The translations under genes were made by a program, and so were the position numbers. The notes under the pieces were generated by a model, which had not been told where the DNA came from, searched no databases, and saw only the letters and a program-made list of their open reading frames with translations. From assembly GCA_024663395.1 (NCBI GenBank), contig JANFAH010000049.1, positions 434,001 to 498,000 of the forward strand: a stretch of 64,000 bases of DNA. The letters run 5' to 3'. Positions 9,754 through 22,937 of the stretch are shown here, piece after piece (within the stretch, counting starts at the first letter, position 1; each line of letters opens with the position of its first letter). The stretch is from Pisolithus tinctorius (lineage: Eukaryota; Basidiomycota; Agaricomycetes; Boletales; Pisolithaceae).

Positions 9754-10476
9754 GAGACTGTCAAGTCTGGGCCTACTCCAACCAACTCTGATGCTTGACA
9801 AGGTCTGGGGAGAGGTTCAGAAGCAAGTCCAACAGGAAAGAACTGAACTCCAACTGGTGGAGTGTTGGCAGGAACAAAGTCCACCAAGACAGAGGCAGAG
9901 CAGAGTGAGGGCATTGGGTTTAGCTCATGCACTACCCCCTTGCATGATCTCAGCCCTCATATTTCAGAGGGAGAGTACAGATGGAAAGTCAGAGGTAACT
10001 CTGACAGGCAGAAGATGGAGACAGAGGGAGTGGGAACTAAGTCAATATCTGTACTGAAGGACAGTGGAGTACAATACATGCTTTTATACTACTACAGAGG
10101 TACAGTAATCAGAATTGGAACTGACAAATGGAGACTCATAAAATTTCAAGTAAAACTTCCTAGACAATGAATGAAGGGTAGACAGAGGACATATGAATGG
10201 GTAACATAGTACACCCCAAAAAGGGAACAGTCCAGGCACTGGACCATGTGGTGTGTGCACTGTCAGGGAGAAGTCCAAAGGGAAGTCACATGACCCCTCA
10301 GAGAATGGTCTGTGCAGTCCAGTAGGAGTGCAGTACAAGTCCAACAGTAGTTGGAGCAGAGATGGTTTGTAAATGACAGGAGCTGGGTGGAGTTGGTGCA
10401 GAGTGAGTGAATGACTGGTGGAAGAGGGTGCAGAGTGAGTGAAGACTTAGAATGAATGCATGGTCACAACAGAGAT
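9754..10476 (-). repeat. Solo LTR-B, CpG-free, with near-perfect target duplication
   Basis: The LTR occupies 9759-10471 and aligns over its whole length with 7704-8417 in the same orientation. It is flanked by GAGAC (9754-9758) and GAGAT (10472-10476), a 5-bp target duplication differing by one C-to-T change. I find no CpG within it; the CpG sites of the young copy appear here as TG or CA. Confidence 0.85.
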
Positions 10477-10662
10477 CATACATCTTATTTAGACTGACAT
10501 TCAGGATGCAGCTGCATGCTTGTAAGTATTTGAAGTTTCAGCCAATATTTTTCCTATCAACAACACTTCAAGTCTTGCCATCACACCAACATCAATCTAA
10601 ACTTCAAATTTCATCTTCACATTTTTGACAACCTTTAAACCTGGCCTAAACTCTGCTAACTG
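10477..10662. other. Remnant flanking the solo LTR-B
   Basis: AT-rich sequence with repeated CTTCAA and AACTTC motifs like those at 9610-9720. It looks like the right half of the element interrupted by the solo LTR. No open frame of note. Confidence 0.35.
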
Positions 10663-10992
10663 TGTTGTGAGACCATGTTGGAGTGAAACAACCCCTGTCC
10701 ATGTATGGACATAGGCATGTGAGCACATTGCTCACATAAGCCATTAGAGCACACACCTACACTAGTAAATTTTACCTAGTCCCTCAGTAGCTTGACTGAC
10801 TGCTGAGGGTGAGTACACTTCTACATAGATAGATCATCCTTACTAACTTGTATAGTTCCCTACAGGTGCTATACTCAATATAAGTAGCTTGACAGACTAC
10901 TGAGGTCCCCTACAGTTTCCTCCCTGGGTTTTTCTCTGCAACCCCCCAAACTTCTTCAGACCACCTTCCATGGCCTAGTTACTGTACTAACA
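10663..10992 (+). repeat. Copia-like LTR (TGTTG...CTAACA)
   Basis: About 330 bp begins TGTTGTGAGACC and ends GTACTAACA, short inverted termini of the TG..CA type. It contains a hairpin (CCCTCAGTAG pairing with CTGCTGAGGG, about 10,783-10,811). A weaker copy of the GTAGCTTGAC block follows. No flanking duplication is seen, so it may be the left LTR of a truncated element. Calling it copia-like rests on size and termini only. Confidence 0.45.
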
Positions 10993-11168
10993 GAATCTCA
11001 TTTCTGCAGTGAGTATGGCTACTCATGATGATGCTAATTGAGGAACCCTCAGAGAGTACAGTGTTTGATGTGTATCAGTATGATGGCAAGTGTTGGCATT
11101 TGAACTTGGGTGCTGTTCAAGGTCATGGTTGATCAATGCAGACATTCATAGTTCCTCATGATTTGAAC
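10993..11168. other. Short element remnant and TAD2 upstream region
   Basis: About 175 bp separate the LTR end from the TAD2 start codon. The first part is still CpG-poor and element-like. CpG reappears at about 11,195, inside the gene. No TATA box is evident, so the promoter of TAD2 is very short or overlaps the LTR. Confidence 0.35.
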
Positions 11169-12028
<860 letters not shown>

Positions 12029-12227
12029 AACTGCCAGGACGCCAAAACTACCATGGATCGCTCATACGACGTCGAACCTAAGTCTATGTGTACATAATTG
12101 TATTGATCATTTCCGTGGTAACAATGATAGCACCCGAAATGTCCGTTTGATGAGGAACCTCCTTGGTCTAATTGAACTCCTTCCACAGGCAGCTTCGTCC
12201 AAGTAACCAAAAACTTCGGAGGGTATA

Positions 12228-15200
12228 TCAAGGCCCCTGCCATTTCAGACCCATAGACTGGGCCACGAAGCCCCATCTGTCTGCTGCGTCCTGGATCCTG
12301 CGCATGGGATCAGTACTGCCGTCTTGACACTCCACAAGAACGAGAGAATATATACCGTCTCTCAGTACCCTTACCGGCCCCGTGTCCAGCTTTCTTGTCG
12401 ATTCTAATAAGAAGGGGGTGAGCGTTTTGAGGTAACGTATGCTAGAGTGTGGCTGCGTGCTTGAATGAATGTAGAGGGACAACTCGGTCGTCATCTACAT
12501 GTAGACACTTGTCAGTTGCTGGTGTCAGTGATGGATAGCTGCTGTACTGACGATCGGCCGTCATCAGCAGTAACGGCGGCAACACCTTGTCTGCCGATAC
12601 ATTATGTAGTGGAGAAATAGGATATATGAAGTCAAAGTCATGGGGGTCGTGTGGGTTACCGTAGTCAGATACCCACGCCTTGCCTACAAGGTTTGGGTGA
12701 GTAACAGTCACCTCCAGATTGGCACATGGACGTTAGACTGACCGATGGTGAAATCTGCGAACTAAGACCCAATAACCAATGTGAATAGCGGAGGGAGATG
12801 CAAGGCAGGCGACACACACCTTCAACATATCCAAGACACCGACCTCGGCAACGGCTGCTCCGAAGGTGCCTTCCGGTGCAATATTTACGCACGCGGCGAC
12901 GAGAAGACCTATGAAAGGGATGGTCGGATCACCCCCAACGGTATGAAACGAATGAGACATACCTCCATTAGAGCCGCCATTAATGGCAACCTTTCCCGGG
13001 GCAGCTATTTTGGTTTTGATGATATGGTCACTAATATGGAAGAGCGTTAAGCGGTGACAGAGTGTAAAACTTGACGAACTCACGTAGCCGCGATGAAGTC
13101 GTTGAACACGTTGATCTTCATTGATATCAGATAAGCCCGGTCATACTAATCCGTTAGCAGGCCCTCACCTTCTTTTCTCGGATACCCGCTTCGTGCCACA
13201 CCTCACCGAACTCCCCTCCTCCACGAATGTTTGGCAGTGCAAATACAGCTCCGTATGACTTGAGGAAAGTCAGAATTGCTGGACTGAAAGAAGGGTTTAC
13301 GGATCTGCTAAAACCTCCATAACCTACCGTAGTCAAGTGTGTTGAGCCAAAATCTGGTCACGGCATTCCGGTAAATCCGACTGCAAACTCACCGTATTGG
13401 ATGGCCGGAGCAGTCCCGTCCCTTTTGGTGCTCTCATGCCTTACGAGGAACATTGGGATCCGGGTGCCATCCTTACTCTCGTACCAAACCTGTTCAGCGG
13501 TGAATTCCTCTGCTTTCAACCCCTTCACATGCGTCGATCGGTATACACTCCATTTCTTTCCGTCGTCCGGTTCACTCAGGTTGTACCGACCGATGATACC
13601 AGGATTGGTGAATCCGGTAAGGGTGACAAAGAAACCATTTTGAGAGCGACGACCGCTAACCTTGGCGGTGCCGACAAAGTCGGGGGCAAGTCGGGTAAGG
13701 CGCTGTCCATCGAGGGAGTAGACATATATCTCATCGATGACCTGTGAGTGCACGTGGTTGTCAGCCTTCCATCTCAAGCTCATGAAAGACACGAAACCAT
13801 GTCAGACTAACGTTGCGCTTGTAGATGACGGCGAAGTGGTCCTTGCCCACGGCTGTCACATCATCGAGGAAAGCGTCCTTTTGTTCTGGAATTAGGTCTT
13901 TGCGCTGACGCTTCGGATCTGCCAGATCAACGGTGATGACTTTGTACCGAGGTGCATTCTCGTTGGTAAGGATGTACAATTTCGTCCCGTTGTTCGCAAT
14001 TCTGATATGATAGTTTGCCAGATGAGTCAAACAGCGACGCCACGATCTTACACTTGATATTTAGCATCAAAGTTGTCGATCAACTTCTCCCATTTCATGT
14101 TTGGACCGATTGCACTCTCCTGAAGGTCGCAAACCCATAGCAGATTTTTCTGTGTCGCCTCGAGTATGAGGATCACAGTAACATGAACTATATGGGGAAC
14201 GTACCCTGGCAGTGTCCCTCTTGACACTCATGTAAAGGTAGCGCCCATCCAGTTCAGACACGGAAGCCCCCCACAACCACTCCGGGTGTTCGGCATCTTT
14301 CATGATTAGGATGTCCGCGGCTGGTAGGCATCAAATCGTCAGCCCATTGTAGGTAAGGGGTTTGTAGAGTCGGAAACTGACATTGTGGGGTCCCGACTTT
14401 ATGGTAGTAGACCATTGCATTCTTATCGTCGATGGTCTCGATCCTCGCTTTATCCTCTGGAGTGAGACCATGAGACTCACGGTCGGGAAAGCGCTAAATC
14501 GGAAAGAGAATGCCATATAGAAAGCGGAACGTGGCAGTCAACAAGCCGTCACCATGATGATTTCCGAGACAATTCATTTTCACCTGGTAGAAAAATCCCT
14601 TTGAGTCATGCGTCCAAGTGATAGCAGAGAATTTGACAAATCGGATTTCCTCCGACAATCGTTTCGCATGATGATCATCGCGTCCCCCATCTGCGGATGC
14701 CAGAGGATCACTGGTGCGGCGGACATAGATCGTGCAGAAATCACTGCCCTGGAAAGTGGTAGCTTGGTTATGAGATCGCAAAAGTTCCATTAAAGGGGAG
14801 CTTGCCAACAAAGATATGCCATACGCGTAGTATTCACCTGAGTGGGAGAACGCAGAGCTGGCTATGGCCACTGTCCCATCGTCGGATAGCAAGTTAGGCT
14901 GGGAGATAGAGTAGCATAGTAAACATCAGGAAGAGTGCGACAAAGAAGGGACGTACATCGAAGAATACCTCTCCTCCTGAACCACCCTTGGAGAAGTCAG
15001 GAAGTGCGTCACCCTTGGAGCGATAAAGGACTACAACCCAGGGTATCAATGATCCCATGAGAATTCAGAGAGGCCAGAACGCATACCTGGCTGAGCCTGT
15101 AGGCCACTGTTGTAGAACCAGTACCATCGCCTATCGAATCTGAACGATGGCGCAGTGAACTGCACATTTCGTCAAATTTACGCCTAGTGCGCTTTGAATC

Positions 15201-15460
15201 CAACGCTGTACCTTTTCGTAGTCGGTATTGGTTCTGATCTCCTTCTCTAATGCGGCGCGATATTGGTTCCTGTTCAAGTACGCCCGAGTAAACTCATCTT
15301 GTTCGGTTGTCCACTTATCAGTCTCCTCTGACTGATCTTCTAGCCACTGGTAGGGATCGGGGACGCGAACTTGTCCGTTTGTTTCACTATTGTATACATC
15401 GACACGATCAGAGCGTCGAGCTGTCGGATACTGGTTCGGGATCCAGGGAGTAGGAGACAT
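12228..15460 (-). CDS. Prolyl oligopeptidase (S9A), with a premature stop before the catalytic His
   Basis: A cytosolic serine peptidase cleaving after proline in short peptides. The start [13 protein letters not shown] at 15,460 leads to the family N-terminus ([10 protein letters not shown]). The seven-bladed propeller follows over many exons (for example [42 protein letters not shown]-like segments). The hydrolase domain has [10 protein letters not shown] and nucleophile GGSNGG. The Asp loop reads [16 protein letters not shown], and the His motif [10 protein letters not shown] comes last, before GFVAQSMGL. In frame after KHAATL is TAG (12,444-12,442), where the family normally has Gln. No intron removes it. 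Read literally the protein loses its catalytic His. A conventional cytosolic enzyme is the simplest call, and nothing nearby suggests a specialised macrocyclase role. Confidence 0.88.
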
Positions 15461-16478
15461 CGAAGTCCTGGTGTGGGATAGTTTGCAGATGAACAAGAAG
15501 CTTACTGCTATGGAAAGCTGGACAACCGCGCTTCGTTTGGCATGTGGTTTTTGTGCCGATGGCAAACGTGCAGCACGTTTTTCGGTTTCGAAGTACTGTA
15601 AGCAGAGGGACACCAGACACTGCAGTAGTGCAGTTGCTGTCACGTGACCCCTTCTCCCCTCAATCTCTCGGCTTCATAGTCACGTGACTTCCGCTCTGTG
15701 CGCGCGCAGTCTCAGCATCTCGGCACACTCGCTCGATTCCGGAGCCTAGCGTTTGTCTTGTCACTTTTCGTTCTGTTCACTTCCTTGATCACTTAGCTCG
15801 TATCTTCATCTCTTCACTCTGTTCGTTCACCTAGCTACGAAGGCAAAGTATTTGTCTGTTTACATAGTGGTAGTTTCACAGGTACTACATCAGTAAAGCT
15901 AAGCGTTCAAAAACCTGGGTTTTCAAGCGCTCAATGTTCGCCAGTGTTTGCGGAGCATTCAAAAACAGTCTAACGTGCATACTGTAATTTGGCTGAATTT
16001 ACTGATGTTGCAACTCCCAAAGGAGACCGGAATGATTTTCAATTTTGCAAGTGATGCCGAGATGCCGGGGATTGGCGGTTCTGAGACAGAATGACATCAT
16101 ACGTCGGAAAAGGGTCTAGAATGCTGGCCTGGGTGTCATGACATCTTGATGATATCATACCCCGTGACCTCCTTGCCAGGGACATGAGCGCGGGACGAGT
16201 TTGGGGGAGAGAAGGACACAGAACACTCGAGACTACGAGGAGCAAAGTGGAGCGCTGTCCCGACTATCCATCACCGTGCGGCGACGGCAACACTGTCCAC
16301 GTTTCGACATTCCCTTATTTAAGTAAGGTGGCCAAGCTTTTCTAGTGGGCGGATACATGCGTGACCCGTTGGACTTGTTCAACTGCAGCTGATCTTATTG
16401 CAGTGTACTGTACTACAGAAGTCAACAAGGTGCCACCTTGTGACATTATTTTCTGCGTCTTCCCTTCCTCCACCCTTC
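15461..16478. other. Divergent intergenic region between POP and the phosphatase
   Basis: About 1 kb serves as 5' flank for both genes. Besides the two CACGTG palindromes annotated separately it holds pyrimidine-rich stretches near 15,700-15,830 and a TATTTAAG near 16,317, about 160 bp before the phosphatase start. No RNA gene or convincing ORF was seen. Confidence 0.5.
15639..15688. promoter_or_regulatory. Pair of GTCACGTGAC palindromes (bHLH-type sites)
   Basis: Two identical 10-bp palindromes GTCACGTGAC occur at 15,639-15,648 and 15,679-15,688, exactly 40 bp apart. They lie 180-230 bp upstream of the prolyl oligopeptidase start. The TCACGTGA core is the classic site of fungal bHLH factors of the Cbf1/Pho4 type. 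Function at this locus is inferred. Confidence 0.5.
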
Positions 16479-19400
16479 ATGTCGGACGACTTTTTCAACA
16501 GTGTGCCTTTCTCGGGTCAGAATACCAACGAGCAGGAATCTGTCGACTCCTTTGCACAAGCAATTGCCGCACGCTTTGGCTCCGCCGATCTCCTTACTGC
16601 GAGGCTCCTCCCTGACGACGCCCAAAAGGACGACCACAAGCAGCAAGTCCAGTCGCACGACCGTACCCGCCCTCCCAAACCATCAATTCCCCTCCCTCCA
16701 CCCGCCTTTCCCCTGTTGCCTCCGCCTTGCAGAGATCCCCGACCCGACCAGTCTCCCTCTGCATCTAAATTTCCTGAAAATTTACCGCCGTCATTAAATC
16801 AGTCTTTCACACCTGTCTCCCCTACTGAGCTGGCGTCTTACCTTTCAGAACACCCTACTCTCACCCTCGACATCAGACCTCATGCCGCCCATGCCTGTGC
16901 TCGCATCAGTCACGCCTTGTCCCTTTCAGTTCCGTCAACTCTTCTCAAGCGTCCTCTTTTCTCTCTCTCTAAGTTGGCTCAGATGATCCCCTCCTCCACT
17001 GCTCGCTCTCGGTTCTCTGCATGGCCAGAAGCATCCCATATCCTTGTATATGATGCGGATTCAATACATCTACCACATAACAGCAATGTTGCTGGCCTTC
17101 TTCGCAAATTCCGCGCAGAGGGTTTCACTGGTGAGCTTGGCTGGATTCGGGGAGGTTTCCAAGCTGTATGGAGGGAAGCTAGAGAACTCACGACCACAGA
17201 TCAACCGAGTCCGGAGGATGATGACGCGGAAATTGGAAGTGGGTCAGGCGCTCTGAGGACAAAGCGCCTCCCCAAGTCAGCCTTTTCTGTTACTTCAACA
17301 ACAATGGGATCCACAGGGGTTGGCGCCGATATATCGGGGGTAGCTCAAACTCCAGCACCGGCCATCGCGCGCGCTGCCAACCCATTTTTCGATGCTATCA
17401 GACAAAACGCTGAGCTATCGCAAGGCATCACCGAACGTATACCTCTTCGCCTTCCTCGACGTGTTAGGAAGCGCATCAATGATCTCCCCTTCGCATGGCT
17501 TCGGGAGATCGCCTGTCGTTCTACCGTTCGACACTTGCCGCCATCGTCACGAAGCTACGGATCAGAGTCGGAGTCGAGTGATGAGCTACATGCGTCCGAT
17601 CCAGATGAACACGACCCAGAAGTAGAAGAAGGCACAGAAGCACTGGCGATGCAGTTTTATCGGATAGAGCTCGCGGAACAAAGACGATTGTGGACTGTCA
17701 TGGAACACCATTCGAAAGAGAACAATGTAGCAACTACAGGTAAGATCATACATGCCGGTAGAGGGAAAAGTAAAGCTGACTGAGCGGTCTATGATCGCAT
17801 CGCAGGTGAGGGTATGGGACGCACACCGATGACCAAGACTGTGCCAAATACACCCCATCCCTCTTTGTTCCCATTTTCGATCACCGCAGGCGTGGAAAAG
17901 GGTGCGAAGAACAGGTGGGCCCTTTCGGAATATATTACTCCGTGCTGGTTTTTCTTTACTTGTCCTGTTTGTTATCCTGTCCCGGTTTCTTTCCTTTTTC
18001 TTGTTTGCTTGCATCTCTTCACGTTTTCCGATTTCGCTGTTTGGTATGTTTGCTTATCAGGTTGTCCTGGCCACGATCAGTTCTTGTTTCGCGTCCACGT
18101 AGCGAGACGTGTTGTGCACGTTCCGATTGCCACTGATCGGTCCGGAAATTGACTTTGACGGCATTCTATGTCACATTGCGTGTCTTGCCCACGCCTATGG
18201 ATAACACCCCGCTGAGAGCAAACTTCAGTTCTCTCTGTTGCCTTGTTGGTGAACCCCATACTTACCACTCTCTCTGGATGTAGATACACCCACATCTGGC
18301 CTTTCGAACACGCCCGTGTACGCCTACATGATGGCCGACACCAGGGTTCTCACCCTGGCAAAGGGAGCAAGGGGAAGTCAGCGAGTCTCGCGTCCAGTTG
18401 GGTACACGAAGGGAAGCGCCAACGATCTACTTCAGCCACGGACGGTGTCGGCGTGATGGATAATGCTAATGCAACCCGGAAGCATCGTTCGCTTGGCATA
18501 AACAGAATAGCGGAAGGTGCTGGCGATAATGATCCAGGCAACGCTAAGCAAGACCTACTACGAAGTTCCTCAGACCTTTTGTGCCAGTCTAATCTTGTGG
18601 GGGGCATTGACACGCAAATATCAGAACCCCTCACTCCTGCCAGCGGGCTCCAACGGCGGACACTGATATCTCCTATGCAAATGCGACCCCCTGTCACACT
18701 TCCCTCCACTTCTCTCCAGATGGACGCGCGAGACTCGCACGCAAGAAATAGTGCAGTTCCCAATAGCGGTGCTCAGTCTCAGATGAGTCTACCTGCACTC
18801 GCTTTGCAACTGCCTCTCCCTGGAAAGGGTTCTTCGTCGCCCACGACGGCCGGACCCAAGACAAGTATCCATATACCATCTGTTAGCGCGGAAACTTTGC
18901 CTGAAGATGGTATTTATCCCGATATTGATCCGGATATGCGGCTGGGGAACAGAACAGGAAATATTCGGAGTGAACCCTCACCTTTGGATGATTATGTCAA
19001 CGCTTCGTACGTACAACCATTAGGCACTCGCAAGAGGTACATTGCGACACAAGGCCCCTTGCCTGCCACCTTCCTTGACTTCTGGACGTGCGTTCCCATC
19101 ACTTGTTGCCTGGTCTCTAGGTTTTTCTGACAACATTGTTGAGCAGTTTGGTTTGGGAGCAAAATGTGCATGTCATTGTTATGCTTACCCGCGAGGTTGA
19201 GAGTGCCATGGTTAAATGTGGAGCGTACTGGACAGATACATGCTACGGACCATTTCGCCTCCAGCTACTGTCAACTTCACCGCCACTTTCTCCCTCGCTA
19301 CTGGCTGATTCTATGGAAACGTCCAGGCAGGGATTCTTCTTTGCCCTTCACGAGCCAGGCACTAGTAGCAGGAGCGGACATACTCCTACCACGATAACGC

Positions 19401-22031
19401 GCAGATTCGCGCTCAGTCACACGTCCTACCCTGGTGTACCCCCTCGCCATATCACTCATCTGCAGTATCTTGACTGGCCGGACATGAATGTCCCTGATGA
19501 CGCTCGCGGAGTTCTGGATCTCGTTAGGCGTGTCGAACATGCTGTAGCGGAAAATATACCGGCTCCTAGTCCGAGCGAGAGCTTGAGCCCTGAATGTAGC
19601 ATCGGCTCTAGCCCTGGAAGTGCTTCTCCAGGATCACCGGTCCAAAGAGGGCACGGTGTACATAAAAAGCGCGATCATGGCTGGCGGCATCCAGAACTTG
19701 ACCCAGCGACTGGCATTGCATCGTTTGCATTGGGGAAACACCCACCAGTGCTGCTTCATTGTTCAGCTGGGGTGGGCAGGACGGGTGGTTTCATCGCAGT
19801 TGATGCAGTGTTAGATGGCATTCGAAGAGAACTTCGAAAGCTTCGGGAGACGAGAGCAAGGGGAAATAGAGAGGTTGACACCGAATCCGGGGCCAGTGGG
19901 ATAGAGAGTAGGGCTTCCGACGCTATTACCGGAGGAGACGAGGGAAATAGTATGGACGTTGATGGGCCATCATCTAATAATGGCGAACCCCACCTGTATG
20001 CACCAGTGCGCCGACCGACTGCGTTACTTCATGTCACCGCTGGCGAGCGCAAAAAGGGCAGAAAGCAGTATGGTACGCGTGCAACTGGTTCGGAGTCGCT
20101 AGTCTTGCATGTGCCAATTGCAGCGGTCCATCGAAGTGCTGATGACGACACCACTAATATGCAGTTCGACAACCCACGGACGGCGGGCTGGAAGCCTTCG
20201 TCGACTCGAGAGTGGGCAGAACAAGTCTCAGATCAAACGCATACCAAGGAATACTGCCCTGAATCTCTCTCAACCGCCACGTTCATATCAGCTGTCCCTG
20301 CTACGTGTAGAACCGGGTCTCCCAGCTCTTCGAATAGTAGCGGACCCTCGGTGCTAAACTCAGCGGACGACTCAGTTGGCGGGTCGGCAAGTGTAAGCGG
20401 CTCCGGCATCGGTAGCAACGGTAACGGAGGTGGGAAGAGTACGAGCGGGAGTGTTTCAGGGAGTGGCAGCAGCCTAGCATGCGCCCCACCTTCGTCTTCA
20501 GCCTCGATGTCCCAGGTCTCCAGTTCTATCTCGGCTTCAAACTCAAATTCTGGTGACGGTTCTGGAACTGGGTCTGGTAGCTTGGGAAATGACTCGACCG
20601 GCCTCTGGAGTGTCATGCACTCCCGCCTTGCGGAGAGCTCTACGACATCTTTATCCAATATTTCTGCTGGGTCTCCTTTCCCTAGATCATCGAAGTCACC
20701 AAATGGACCTTGCCTTATCCAACAGCCGTCGGCCGTGTATAGATCATCAAAGGAACGTACCGATATGGATGTTGACGAACCCCCTCGTGCCGTTTCTGTC
20801 CCGCTTCAGCGTGCAGAACAAGCCCTCTTGGATAAAGTTAACCTTCGTGGTGCTCCTCATCTTCACCGACAAGGTTTGATCGGGTCATCACCAGTGGCCA
20901 GCCTCTCAGCTCCGTCGTTAACTACTGGTGCACCGACTAGTGGCGTCGGGTTTACCAATACCGGCAAATCCGTTTCACCTACGAATTCGAATCCAAGCTT
21001 GGACGAGCTTATGAGCCCTTGCCAGGAGTCCGAAAGTGGCAGAAGTGTGGATGCAGACAACGCTCCGAGTATACGCATGAGTGTAGGGAGCGAGCCCGTT
21101 TTCACTGGTGAGGTTGCTAGGACGAACAACTTTCAGGTAACTGGTGTTGACCAGAAGCCTGGGGCGGTCGTAGCCGGAATTACAAAGCACTCGCTGCTAC
21201 CTTGTGATACCAAGGGTGAAGCCAAAGCCGAGCCAACGCCTATGCGAATACTAGAGGTGCCTGCGCAGCGGGTGGGTGGCAACGATGGGGACTTTGACCC
21301 TGGAACCAACGCAAAGAATTCAGTCATCGACTACAAGCTACCACGCGAACTGCATTTGGATATATCCCCACCATTGTTATCTTCGTACCAAAACCCGATC
21401 TGTATGGTAATCCAGGACATGCGAGAGCAGAGGATGAGCTTATGCCAGAGCCTACGGCAATACGTTTTTGTCCACGCCGTTGTGATAGAGGGTGCCTTGC
21501 AGATCATAGACGAGGAACAGGGATCGTGGGGCGATAGTGGCGGTAGCGACGATGGGCCCGAACTCGACCCCAGCGTCTTCGAGAATGCGAAGGAATCAGT
21601 TGGCAGTGAAGCTCAGGATGCGTGGATCGAAGACGTGAGTAATACTAAGTTGTAGATGATGTGGTGTCCGTTACTCAGATGGATGGTACTTCTGCAATTA
21701 GGCCTCCGCGAGAAGTGGAAGTCAGCATTTTCATTTCACAACTGCTGTTCCAGCATCCTCCGTTCTGTCTTCTTCGCCGAGCAAAGGTAAACGGGGACCC
21801 AGTCCCACTGAACTCCTCAAAGAGGACAAAACGGGCGCTCTGTCGCTAGCCAAACGCCCCAGCGTTAAGCGCAAGACACCCAGCGGTGATGAAATACCAC
21901 CCACCTTTGAGAGCAACGCTTCGGTTGCGGGACCAGTTGGCGTCTCTGCCGGGTCAGGCATCGCCGTTCCATTGGCCATAGGACCTTCATCGCCGGAGCA
22001 CGGTGGTTGGTCTGGCCCGGCTGTGGAGTAG
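16479..22031 (+). CDS. Rhodanese-like plus protein tyrosine phosphatase (Pyp/Ptp2-3 type)
   Basis: A large protein phosphatase, probably acting on MAP kinases as Pyp1/Pyp2 and Ptp2/Ptp3 do. The start MSDDFF at 16,479 is chosen because the frame upstream has no family-like sequence. The N-terminus is Pro-rich. A rhodanese/CH2-like docking domain follows (LDIRPHAAHA to ELGWIRGGFQAVWREA), with HILVYDADS where an active rhodanese would have Cys. The PTP domain is spread over later exons: YINAS-type DDYVNASYVQP, RYIATQGPLP, the WPD loop (YLDWPDMNVPD) and the P-loop HCSAGVGRTGGF. Long Ser/Gly-rich inserts interrupt and follow it. An intron of 369 nt (17,915-18,283) is unusually long. The last exon (from about 21,702) ends at 22,031 with GGWSGPAVE. 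No lesions seen. Confidence 0.88.
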
Positions 22032-22937
22032 TTCAGAGTACGTGTGTTCAAAATTTGAGGCCTGTATCGATAAATATATCTCTAGTGGATGGATATCAAG
22101 GACTTCGGCACAAACTGTAGAAGAAACCAATCGTGCCCTTCTGTATCCTTATACCGACTTGTCTTTTTGAAGCGCCCGTGTTGGCGACCTATTGCATCGG
22201 AAGCTCTCATATATACCATGTCATTCTATTCTGCCTCCCTTAGTCACCTGTGCTGTCAAGCTTCTCGAAATTGCGACAAGAGTATTGTATATCGTCCATG
22301 CTGCAGGAGTTTGCTGGAGTGTTGTTTGTATGATAATGATGGGGTAGTAACCCAATGAGAACGTTCTCGGACCTTACTATGGTGTACACTGCTACTTATC
22401 TGTTGACGGTAAGCGTTGGAGCTGACTCCCGATCGACAGCCCCCCAAAGTTCTACCCTGAGTTCACCTGCCATCTTTGCTCAAGGCTCCCTGATGAGGTG
22501 CCAAATATTAAGTTGACGACAGCCGGTTTTCGGTCCGGGAGGCTGCTTTGCCTCCGAAATTGAGAGTGGAACCTAGTCGACCCCATTATTTACAGTACTA
22601 TGGATGTAATTTACAAATCTTCCGCTTAGGGGTAAGGGTGTGTGCACGGTGTATGATCAAGCAATATGTGGAACAGCATGTAACTATCCTGCATTCGAGA
22701 AACCATATAACAACGAGCCCGTGAATACCCTAATGTGGTCCCGAGCTAACTCGCACCAGCGTCCGGTGATCGTCACCGTGGTCCACAGAAACCGGGTGCC
22801 GTGCTGAGTAATTTTGCTCCTTGCTGTCATTGCGGAGTGGAGGCGCACTTTGTCAACCACAGGAACACGTATTCAAATGAAGCGCTCTATATCAATTCTT
22901 AGTGATCGAAACGCAGCATCGAAATGCTCGGACCCAC
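22032..22937. other. Intergenic region between convergent genes
   Basis: About 0.9 kb lies between the 3' ends of the phosphatase and the copper-fist gene. Open frames here are short and carry no recognisable motif. No RNA gene was seen. Confidence 0.5.

Noticed and set aside
12228..15460. Specialised peptide macrocyclase (POPB-like) instead of a normal prolyl oligopeptidase
   Set aside because: No precursor-peptide cassette or tailoring genes lie nearby and the motifs fit the general family, so no specialised role can be claimed.
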